A DNA stretch of 8,588 nt from assembly GCA_005879815.1 (NCBI GenBank), contig VBKA01000083.1:1-8588 (forward strand). The letters are read 5' to 3'. The position numbers and the translations under genes were made by a program. The stretch comes from Chloroflexota bacterium. GTDB lineage: Bacteria; Chloroflexota; Limnocylindria; QHBO01. The notes beneath the pieces are model-generated. The model had not been told where the DNA came from, searched no databases, and saw only the letters and a program-made list of their open reading frames with translations. How positions within the stretch are numbered: position 1 is the first letter of the stretch; every line of letters begins with the position of its first letter. Shown here piece after piece: positions 1-5,197 of the stretch.

Positions 1-1190
1 CGGACCTGCAGCGAGATCGAGTCGCCGGGCAGGTGGGGCAGGATCTGGGTCGACAGGTCGTGGTCGCGATCGACGCGATGGCCGTCGACGCTGACGATCA
101 CGTCGCCCGACCGCAGGCCAGCTGATGCCGCCGGACTGCCGGGGAAGACCGCTGGGCTCGACGGGTCCGAAGAGCCGATGAGCGCGCCGTAGTCGACCGA
201 CAGGTGCTCGGAGTCGGCCAGTTGCTTGGTGACCGCTTGGTAGAAGACCCCGATCCACGGACGCGCCAGCGGTTTGCCTGCCAGGGCCTGGGCCAGGATC
301 GGCTTGGCGACGTCGATGGGGATGGCGAAGCCGATCCCCTGCGCGTTCTGGCTGACGGCGGTGTTGATCCCGATGACATGACCCCCGCTGTCGACGAGCG
401 GGCCTCCCGAGTTACCGGGATTGATGGCCGCATCGGTCTGGATCAGGTTGTTCAGCTGCTCCGCGCTCTGGTTGCCGGCGTCGCCGGCCGTGATCTGGCG
501 GCCGAGCCCGGAGACGACACCGGTCGTCACGCTATTCTCGAAGGTTCCCAGCGGGTTGCCGATGGCGATTGCCATCTGTCCCTGCTGCAGCCCAGACGAG
601 ACGCCGAGGTGCGCAACCGGCAGGCCGCTGGCCTCGATCTTGACGATGGCGAGGTCGGTCAGCGTGTCGATGCCGTACACCCTCGCCGGGAAGGTACGCG
701 TGTCGTTGAGGCGCACGGTGAGCGCATCGGCTCCGGACACGACGTGGCGGTTGGTGAGGATCCATCCGCGCGGGTCGAACAGGAAGCCTGAACCGATGCC
801 GCTGCCTCCACCGAGCGGGCTGCTCGAGCTCGACGAGATGGTGACGACGGCCGGGGCGACCTTCTTGACCGATTCGGTGACCGCGGACGACTCGTCGATC
901 CGGACCGACCCGCCGGTGACGTTGGTCAGAGAACCAGATGCCGTCGGGGTTACGGTCGAGTGGAGCATGTTCGAAACAGCCACCGACGACAGGGCTCCCG
1001 ACGTGATACCGACCACCAGCGCGATCGCGGCGACTGGCGCCAGCCCGGGTCCCCGTTCCTGGACCTGGGGTCGGTCGGCAGGAGGGCGTGTCGACCAGGC
1101 GGGCGCAGCCGCCTGCCAGTCCGGTCGGTGGTCGCCGGCTGGCGGTCCATAGCGCTGATATTCGACCGGGTCAGGGCCTCGCTCTGCCAT
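1..1190 (-). CDS. htrA: HtrA/DegP-type membrane-anchored serine protease with PDZ domain (3' end cut by window edge)
   Basis: This gene encodes a trypsin-like (S1C) envelope protease that would degrade or process misfolded extracytoplasmic proteins. The 396 visible residues show a Pro-rich cytoplasmic N-terminus (1-48), one hydrophobic segment (about 50-72), a Ser/Thr-rich linker, the protease domain (about 105-295) and the start of a PDZ domain (about 305 onward, with a GSPAASAGLRSGDVI core). The catalytic triad is visible: His149 in TNRHVV, Asp179 in TDLAIVKI and Ser261 in NPGNSGGPL. The reading frame is still open at base 1, so the PDZ end and stop lie outside. The ATG at 1190 was chosen because the frame reads from there through the anchor without a stop; the Shine-Dalgarno match upstream is weak (AGGA, 13 bases away). 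It follows the histidine kinase gene by 73 bases on the same strand and is probably co-transcribed with it. The family call is certain; the natural substrate and the DegP/DegQ/PepD subtype cannot be told. Confidence 0.95.
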   Translation of the reverse strand, partial: MAERGPDPVEYQRYGPPAGDHRPDWQAAAPAWSTRPPADRPQVQERGPGLAPVAAIALVVGITSGALSSVAVSNMLHSTVTPTASGSLTNVTGGSVRIDESSAVTESVKKVAPAVVTISSSSSSPLGGGSGIGSGFLFDPRGWILTNRHVVSGADALTVRLNDTRTFPARVYGIDTLTDLAIVKIEASGLPVAHLGVSSGLQQGQMAIAIGNPLGTFENSVTTGVVSGLGRQITAGDAGNQSAEQLNNLIQTDAAINPGNSGGPLVDSGGHVIGINTAVSQNAQGIGFAIPIDVAKPILAQALAGKPLARPWIGVFYQAVTKQLADSEHLSVDYGALIGSSDPSSPAVFPGSPAASAGLRSGDVIVSVDGHRVDRDHDLSTQILPHLPGDSISLQV

Positions 1191-1263
1191 GGCTATCGGT
1201 CCATCCTGCCAGCCGGGCGGTGTGCTCGAGGTCCACGTGCCGTGAAGATTCGTTGACCTTGGC

Positions 1264-2823
1264 TCATGGCTCGGTGGCCTCCGCGGCGGCCGGGGCCTCC
1301 AGCTGGCGGGCGACGCCGCCTTCGATTACCCGGGCGCGAGGCTGCTGCTCCGGCCGAACCAGCATGCCCAGCATCGGCTCGCTGAGCCGTGGCAGGTGCG
1401 CGCGAAAGCTCGTCCCCCGGCCGACGGCACTCACCACGTCGATGCTTCCGCCGTGCATCTCGACGATCGAACGAGCAATGGCCAGGCCCAGGCCGCTCCC
1501 CGAAGCCCGCGCCTCGCCGACGTTGGTGCCACGGTAGAACCGCTCGAAGATCCGCGGCAGCTCCGCCTCGGGTATGCCGGGACCGGTGTCGCGCACCTCG
1601 ATCAAGGCCTCGCTGGGCGTGTCGGTGAGCTGCACGTCGACCTGCCCGCCGCGTGGGGTGAACTTCAGGGCGTTGCCGACCAGGTTGTTGACCAGCTGCA
1701 CGATCCGCTCGCGGTCGAAGCGCAGCGCGACGATCTCGCCTGGGACGGCGGCGGTCAATGTCACCCCGTGCTCCTCCGCCATCTCGGCATGCGCCTCGAC
1801 CACCGAGCGCACCGGCTCGCGCAGGTCGCCGTCACGCACGTCGAGGGGGAAGATGCCCGCCTCGATGCGCGACAGGTCCAGCAGGTTGGTGGAGAGCCAC
1901 TCGAGGCGCCGCAACTGCTCGCGCGAGCGGTCGATGAACTCGGCGCGAGTCGCGTCATCGATCGAGCCGTCCGCCTGGAGGTCGTTGAAGGTGCGAAGCG
2001 CGGCGATCGGCGTGCGCAGCTCGTGCGATACGTCCGCGATGAACTCGCGCAGCCGGTCGCGATCGGCCTGCAGCATGCGGAGCGACTCGGCGAGCCGGTC
2101 CGCCATCACGTTGAACTGCGCGGCCAGCTGATCGATCTCGACCACGCCCGAAGGCGCCGCTCGCTGGTCGAGCTCGCCAAGCGCCAGGCGCGCTGAGACG
2201 CGCCGCAGCGTACTGATCGGGCCTGTCAGCCGACGCGCCGCCAGAACTCCGAGCAGCAGGGAGCCGATGACGGCGATCACGCCGGCGGCGATGAGCGTGC
2301 CGCGCACCTGGCCGAGCGTGGCGGCCCGCGACGTGTATGGATCTGAGACCACGATCCGGATGCGGAGCTCGAGACCCGGGAGCGCGACCGTGGAGTCCCA
2401 TGCGCGCGGGGTGACATCCGGATCGGGCAGGAGCCCCTGCGACCTGAGCTGGCTCGGGTTGGCGGGGGTTGCGACGGCGGCCAGCGAGCCATCGTCGCGG
2501 TAGTAGACCGCCACCGTCGCCTCGGCGATGCTGGTCGCAGCGAGCTGCGCCGCCTTCTGGACATACGCCTGGCGAGCAGGTGCCGACGAATACCGGTTGG
2601 CATCCAGACGCTCGAGCGTGTCCTGGATGAGGATCGCTGTTGAGCGGGCCGCCGAGGAGAGGCGACTCTCCGCCTGCTTCGCGAAGTAGTCAGGGAGGAA
2701 CTGGCTCAGGGCGATCCCCGACACCAGGAGCGCCACGAAGGCGACGCTCGACAAGGCCAGGACCAGGCGAACGTCGAGGCGGCGCAGGAACCCGCTCGTG
2801 GCGCTACTCCTCCGCGAAGGCAT
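1264..2823 (-). CDS. Membrane sensor histidine kinase (HAMP-HisKA-HATPase)
   Basis: This is a two-component sensor kinase, probably the partner of the regulator gene just upstream. From the ATG at 2823 it has 519 residues; a GTG at 2835 would add four. In GTG-based numbering, TM1 is about 24-46, an extracytoplasmic sensor region of about 130 residues follows, TM2 is about 180-200, HAMP about 201-255, and HisKA carries the phosphoacceptor His271 in FIADVSHELRTP. The ATPase domain shows the N box (LVNNLVGNALKFTP, about 381-394), the G1 box (RDTGPGIP, about 415-422) and the G2 box (GSGLGLAI, about 446-453). A roughly 35-residue tail rich in Ala, Glu and Pro follows the ATPase domain and is not part of the core fold. 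The start overlaps the regulator's stop by 20 bases, suggesting translational coupling. Architecture and gene order resemble MprB or BaeS-like envelope-stress sensors. The ligand is unknown, since the sensor domain has no motif I recognise. Confidence 0.95.
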   Translation of the reverse strand: MPSRRSSATSGFLRRLDVRLVLALSSVAFVALLVSGIALSQFLPDYFAKQAESRLSSAARSTAILIQDTLERLDANRYSSAPARQAYVQKAAQLAATSIAEATVAVYYRDDGSLAAVATPANPSQLRSQGLLPDPDVTPRAWDSTVALPGLELRIRIVVSDPYTSRAATLGQVRGTLIAAGVIAVIGSLLLGVLAARRLTGPISTLRRVSARLALGELDQRAAPSGVVEIDQLAAQFNVMADRLAESLRMLQADRDRLREFIADVSHELRTPIAALRTFNDLQADGSIDDATRAEFIDRSREQLRRLEWLSTNLLDLSRIEAGIFPLDVRDGDLREPVRSVVEAHAEMAEEHGVTLTAAVPGEIVALRFDRERIVQLVNNLVGNALKFTPRGGQVDVQLTDTPSEALIEVRDTGPGIPEAELPRIFERFYRGTNVGEARASGSGLGLAIARSIVEMHGGSIDVVSAVGRGTSFRAHLPRLSEPMLGMLVRPEQQPRARVIEGGVARQLEAPAAAEATEP

Positions 2824-3499
2824 AGCCGACCCCACGCAGCGTCACGATGTATCGCGGCTGGGCGGGATCCGGCTCGATCTTTTCGCGGATGTGGCTGATG
2901 TGCACGTTGATGGTGCGCTCGTCCTGCTCGAGTGCGTCGTAGTCGCGCACCAGCTCGAGCAGCTGTCCTCGCGTGTAGACCCGGCCGGGACTGCCGGCGA
3001 GATGCCGGAGCAGGTCGAACTCGGTGGTGGTGAGCGCGATTCGGTCGCCGTTGCGCGTGACCCTGCGGCGGTCGAGGTCGATCACCAGGTCCGCGCGCCG
3101 CAGCAACCGGCTGGTGCGCGAGTCGGCCAGCTCTCCGTACGCGCGGCGCAGCAGCGCCTTCACGCGCGTCACGAGCTCGCGCACGCTGAAGGGCTTCACC
3201 AGGTAATCGTCCGCGCCAATCTCCAGGCCCACCACCTTGTCGATCTCGTCAGCGCGAGCGGTAAGGAAAAGAATCGGGACCTTCGACTCACGCCGCAGCT
3301 GGCGGCAGACCTCGAAGCCGTCGATGCCCGGCAACCGAACGTCGAGGAGCACGAGGTCTGGCGCGGTTTCCGGAAAACTGCGTACGGCCTCTTCTCCGGT
3401 TGGCTTGACGGTGACGGCGTAGCCCTCCCGCTGGAGAGCAACCTGCACGCCGCGGGCGACGGCCGGCTCGTCCTCGACGATCATGATCGTGGCCGCCAT
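2804..3499 (-). CDS. OmpR/PhoB-family response regulator
   Basis: This is a DNA-binding response regulator of 231 residues, the usual length for the family. The receiver domain (about 4-118) shows the acidic pair Glu9-Asp10 in IVEDEP, the phosphorylation site Asp53 in LLDVRLPG, Thr80 in FLTARAD and Lys102 in VKPFS. The C-terminal winged helix (about 135-229) carries the typical LTTTEFDLL, the INVHISHIREKI recognition helix region and the RGVGYAF end. The frame is open upstream to an ATG at 3757, but that extension runs antisense through rplY and is not family-like; the start at 3499 begins directly at the receiver fold. There is no Shine-Dalgarno sequence before this ATG. Instead a TATAAT lies 9 bases upstream, so translation is probably leaderless. 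It is the first gene of the regulator-kinase-protease cluster. By gene order it is closest to MprA of mycobacteria, but orthology is not shown by the sequence alone. Confidence 0.95.
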   Translation of the reverse strand: MAATIMIVEDEPAVARGVQVALQREGYAVTVKPTGEEAVRSFPETAPDLVLLDVRLPGIDGFEVCRQLRRESKVPILFLTARADEIDKVVGLEIGADDYLVKPFSVRELVTRVKALLRRAYGELADSRTSRLLRRADLVIDLDRRRVTRNGDRIALTTTEFDLLRHLAGSPGRVYTRGQLLELVRDYDALEQDERTINVHISHIREKIEPDPAQPRYIVTLRGVGYAFAEE

Positions 3500-3508
3500 G
3501 GGGCACCG

Positions 3509-3514
3509 ATTATA
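3509..3514 (-). promoter_or_regulatory. Probable -10 element of the response-regulator gene (leaderless start)
   Basis: A perfect TATAAT on the minus strand ends 9 bases before the regulator's ATG at 3499. An A/T hexamer of this kind stands out in such GC-rich DNA. Transcription would start about 7 bases downstream, at roughly 3501-3503, giving a leader of only a few bases and no room for a Shine-Dalgarno sequence. I see no good -35 box at 16-18 bases (the bases there read ATCGTG or similar), so an activator or an atypical sigma factor may help. Autoregulation is possible but not shown. Confidence 0.55.
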
Positions 3515-3527
3515 CGGACGCGGCCGG

Positions 3528-3556
3528 CTGACACGATCTCGGCCCTCTGGTACCAT
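3528..3556 (+). promoter_or_regulatory. Probable sigma70-type promoter of rplY
   Basis: A -35 box CTGACA (3528-3533) and a -10 box TACCAT (3551-3556) are separated by 17 bases, the optimal spacing for the housekeeping sigma factor. Transcription would start near 3563 and give a leader of about 60 bases before rplY. Its -35 box lies only 14 bases from the TATAAT of the divergent regulator gene, so two polymerases could not bind at once. Confidence 0.5.
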
Positions 3557-3587
3557 CCGGGCTCGCACGAAGCGCTGACCATCCGCT

Positions 3588-3599
3588 CGGGCATGCCCG
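3588..3599. repeat. 12-base perfect palindrome in the rplY leader
   Basis: CGGGCATGCCCG is a perfect palindrome, and as RNA it can form a 4-bp GC stem with a CATG loop. It lies 8 bases before the GAGGAAAG Shine-Dalgarno sequence (3608-3615) of rplY. It could be a small leader hairpin or a protein-binding site. In GC-rich DNA such a palindrome can also arise by chance. Confidence 0.35.
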
Positions 3600-3624
3600 G
3601 GCCCTTCGAGGAAAGACCCCGGCC

Positions 3625-4314
3625 ATGGACCTGGAGATCGCCGCCGAGCCGCGCTCGACGACCGGCAAGCGCAACCGACAGCTCCGTCGAACCGGTCAGC
3701 TGCCGGCGGTGGTGTATGGCAAGGACACCGATTCACTGGCCATCCAGGTCGAGGCAAAGGCCTTCGACACGCTCTACCGCGCCGCCGGTCGGACGAGCCT
3801 GGTGAAGCTGCACGTGGATGGCACGGCCAAGAGCGCGATCATCCGCGAGGTCCAGCGGCACCCGCTCAGCCGCCGGGCCCTGCACGTCGACTTCCTGGTC
3901 GTGGACCTGCTGCAGGAGATGGAAGTGGACGTGCCGCTCGTGTTCACCGGCGAGCCGCCTGCGGTCGAGCTTACCGGCGGAACGCTCATGACACCTATCG
4001 GTCACCTGCGAGTCCGAGCACTGCCGGCCGAGATCCCGCATGAGATCACCGTCGACGTGACCCCGCTCGTCGACCTCGATGCCTCGCTCCACGTGCGTGA
4101 CCTGGTCATCCCCGAGAACGTCCACGTCCAGACTGATGGCGACGAGCTGATTGCCAGGGTGCTCCCGCCGCGCATCGAGGAGGAGCCGGAGGTCGAGGAG
4201 GAGGCGCTCGAAGGGGAGGCAGCCGAGGGCGAGGAAGGTGCCGAGGGCACCGAAGGCGAGGCTCAGGCTGGCGAGGGCGAGACGACTGGCAGCGAGGACG
4301 AGCCAGGCGGCTGA
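3625..4314 (+). CDS. rplY: 50S ribosomal protein L25 / TL5 / Ctc family (long form)
   Basis: This ribosomal protein binds 5S rRNA in the central protuberance of the large subunit; long members are also known as general stress protein Ctc. It has 229 residues. The N-terminal L25 barrel (about 1-92) shows the family features TTGKRNRQLRRTGQLPAVVYG and, near 79-91, a RHPLSRRALHVDF stretch. The C-terminal TL5 beta domain (about 95-182) includes IPHEITVDVTPL and LHVRDLVIPENV. The last 45 or so residues are almost only Glu, Gly, Ala and Thr, a low-complexity acidic tail common in long bacterial L25 proteins. The ATG at 3625 has a GAGGAAAG Shine-Dalgarno sequence at 3608-3615. The gene is divergent from the response-regulator gene and convergent with the small membrane-protein gene, whose stop lies 12 bases away. 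I see no pth gene, a frequent neighbour of rplY, inside the window. Confidence 0.95.
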   Translation: MDLEIAAEPRSTTGKRNRQLRRTGQLPAVVYGKDTDSLAIQVEAKAFDTLYRAAGRTSLVKLHVDGTAKSAIIREVQRHPLSRRALHVDFLVVDLLQEMEVDVPLVFTGEPPAVELTGGTLMTPIGHLRVRALPAEIPHEITVDVTPLVDLDASLHVRDLVIPENVHVQTDGDELIARVLPPRIEEEPEVEEEALEGEAAEGEEGAEGTEGEAQAGEGETTGSEDEPGG

Positions 4315-4326
4315 CGCCGCCCCCTC

Positions 4327-4665
4327 TCAGCGCTCGGCGTGATAGCGCCGCTCACCGGTTGCGGGGTCGAGGTAGACCCGCATCAATCGACCCGAGCTGG
4401 GGTCAACGAAGAGCTCATCGGTGGGGCGGAACGGGTGCTGCGGCGCCTCTGGTTCGCCGCCTCCGGCCCCCGCGTCCTGGCGCGTGCGCTCAGCGGCTTC
4501 CGATCGGTATCGCACCCGCTCGAAGGCAACACCCACCAAACCGGCGCCACCAAGCGCGAGTGCCCATATGCCGGTCCCCGGCTGGCCCGCCACCAGCGCG
4601 ACCAGGCCGCCCAACAGGATCAGGGCAGCGACGGCGGCCGCCAGCAGGCGGACGAATGCGAGCAT
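4327..4665 (-). CDS. Small hypothetical two-helix membrane protein
   Basis: This is a 112-residue protein of unknown function. Two hydrophobic segments are visible: about residues 2-27, rich in Ala, Leu and Val, and about 33-47 (IWALALGGAGLVGVAF). A hydrophilic cytoplasmic or external tail follows, with a Gly/Glu/Pro-rich linker and a compact end containing DELFVDPSSGRLMRVYLDPATGERRYH. That Tyr/Asp/Arg-rich end looks like a small folded or ligand-contacting motif, but I do not recognise it. The start at 4665 leaves 10 bases after the stop of the upstream YbjQ-like gene and has only a weak GAGAG sequence in front. An ATG at 4704 in the same frame would add 13 charged residues and overlap that gene by 29 bases, without a Shine-Dalgarno sequence. 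It is probably co-transcribed with the YbjQ-like gene. The reading frame is well supported; the start is uncertain. Confidence 0.7.
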   Translation of the reverse strand: MLAFVRLLAAAVAALILLGGLVALVAGQPGTGIWALALGGAGLVGVAFERVRYRSEAAERTRQDAGAGGGEPEAPQHPFRPTDELFVDPSSGRLMRVYLDPATGERRYHAER

Positions 4666-4675
4666 GCGCCGGCTC

Positions 4676-5020
4676 TCACTCCGCGGGCTGCGGAGCTCCG
4701 GCATCCGCGGCCAGCACGACGGCGGTGCCGTACGCCACGATCTCGGACATCGTGCTGCCGATCTCGCTGCTGTCGAACCGCATACTGATCACCGCGTCGG
4801 CGCCCATGAGCGTCGCGTTTGCGACCATGCGGTCAAGCGCCTGGCGCCGGGTGTCCTCGAGCAGCTCGGTGTACTCGTGGATCTCGCCGCCGACCAGCGA
4901 GCGCAGGCTGGCGGTGATGTTGCCGCCGAGCCCCCGGCTGCGAACGACGAGACCGAAGACGTGGCCCTTCGTCTCGGCCACCCGGTGGCCGGCCACGAAT
5001 GGTGCGGTGGAGACGATCAC
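4676..5020 (-). CDS. YbjQ/UPF0145 family protein (putative heavy-metal-binding fold)
   Basis: This is a 114-residue cytoplasmic protein of the YbjQ/UPF0145 family. The biochemical role of the family is not established; the label 'heavy-metal-binding' comes from database naming. Visible family features are an N-terminal strand with a GHRVAET turn, GHVFGLVVRSRG, the helix GGEIHEYTELLEDTRRQALDRM, and the hallmark GADAVISMRFD (about 73-83), followed by the strand IVAYGTAVVL. The length is normal for the family. The start is GTG at 5020, preceded by AAAGGGAG five bases upstream. The frame stays open far upstream, antisense to xylA, but that part is a composition artefact. It is divergent from xylA and runs into the small membrane-protein gene, with which it probably forms a two-gene operon. 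Confidence 0.9.
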   Translation of the reverse strand: MIVSTAPFVAGHRVAETKGHVFGLVVRSRGLGGNITASLRSLVGGEIHEYTELLEDTRRQALDRMVANATLMGADAVISMRFDSSEIGSTMSEIVAYGTAVVLAADAGAPQPAE

Positions 5021-5025
5021 GGCGA

Positions 5026-5033
5026 CTCCCTTT
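5026..5033 (-). promoter_or_regulatory. Ribosome binding site fixing the YbjQ-like gene start
   Basis: AAAGGGAG on the minus strand lies five bases before the GTG at 5020. It decides for this GTG over the long upstream extension of the same open frame. Confidence 0.7.
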
Positions 5034-5049
5034 CGGTAGTGACCAGCGC

Positions 5050-5079
5050 AGTCTAGCCCGAGGCGCTGGCCGCCCCCAA
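5050..5079 (-). promoter_or_regulatory. Possible promoter of the YbjQ-like gene
   Basis: On the minus strand, TTGGGG (5079-5074) and TAGACT (5055-5050) are 18 bases apart and resemble -35 and -10 boxes. The -35 is weak. The predicted leader of about 23 bases would hold the Shine-Dalgarno sequence found. Confidence 0.35.
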
Positions 5080-5104
5080 ACGGACGATCGCGGCCCTCGT
5101 TGAG

Positions 5105-5125
5105 TTTGTGCTTCTCTCCGACAAA
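5105..5125. promoter_or_regulatory. Candidate operator: interrupted inverted repeat upstream of xylA
   Basis: TTTGT (5105-5109) and ACAAA (5121-5125) form inverted arms with 11 bases between them. The left arm with its flank reads AGTTTGT, as in the half-site of Firmicutes XylR (ROK family) operators, where however the gap between arms is shorter (about 7). It overlaps the region where the xylA -35 box would lie, a good place for a repressor. No regulator gene is present in the window, so the assignment is tentative. Confidence 0.3.
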
Positions 5126-5131
5126 TGCACG

Positions 5132-5140
5132 TGCTACGCT
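5132..5140 (+). promoter_or_regulatory. Possible extended -10 promoter of xylAB
   Basis: TGC followed by TACGCT (5135-5140) fits an extended -10 element. The best -35 position at 17 bases reads TTCTCT (5112-5117), which is poor, as often with extended -10 or regulated promoters. The start point would be near 5147, giving a leader of about 50 bases. Confidence 0.35.
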
Positions 5141-5167
5141 CGCCGTGCGAGGCGGCGGCGGCATCCG

Positions 5168-5182
5168 CGGGCTCGTCGCCCG
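5168..5182 (+). promoter_or_regulatory. Small hairpin next to the xylA ribosome binding site
   Basis: CGGGC (5168-5172), loop TCGTC and GCCCG (5178-5182) form a 5-bp all-GC stem that ends one base before the AAGGAGG at 5184. It may modulate ribosome access or mRNA stability. A chance origin is possible in such GC-rich sequence. Confidence 0.35.
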
Positions 5183-5183
5183 G

Positions 5184-5190
5184 AAGGAGG
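5184..5190 (+). promoter_or_regulatory. Strong ribosome binding site of xylA
   Basis: AAGGAGG lies seven bases before the GTG at 5198. It is the best Shine-Dalgarno sequence in the window. It fixes the xylA start at 5198 rather than at the in-frame GTG at 5108, whose extension is Arg-rich and unlike the family. Confidence 0.85.
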
Positions 5191-5197
5191 ATCGGTC

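Noticed and set aside
421..1152. Plus-strand open frames opposite the HtrA gene
   Set aside because: The minus strand encodes an intact catalytic triad and membrane anchor. The plus-strand translations show no family motif.
1191..1263. CACGTG palindrome and possible internal promoter before the protease gene
   Set aside because: The palindrome is only six bases, common in GC-rich DNA, and I found no convincing -35/-10 pair in this 73-base gap.
3500..3757. N-terminal extension of the response regulator from an ATG at 3757
   Set aside because: The added 86 residues are antisense to rplY, cross the regulator's own probable promoter and are not part of OmpR-family proteins.
2798..3805. Plus-strand open frame of 335 codons across the regulator gene, the intergenic region and the start of rplY
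   Set aside because: It is antisense to the response regulator and shifted against rplY, and it ignores both well-supported gene starts. It has no recognisable domain.
4330..4348. Inverted repeat GCGCT/AGCGC near the ends of rplY and the membrane-protein gene, as a possible terminator
   Set aside because: The stem is only 5 bp with a 9-base loop, it has no T-run on either strand, and it lies inside the membrane-protein coding region.
5108..5197. Upstream GTG start for xylA
   Set aside because: It would add 30 Arg-rich residues covering the probable promoter and the AAGGAGG. The start at 5198 matches family length and has the Shine-Dalgarno sequence.
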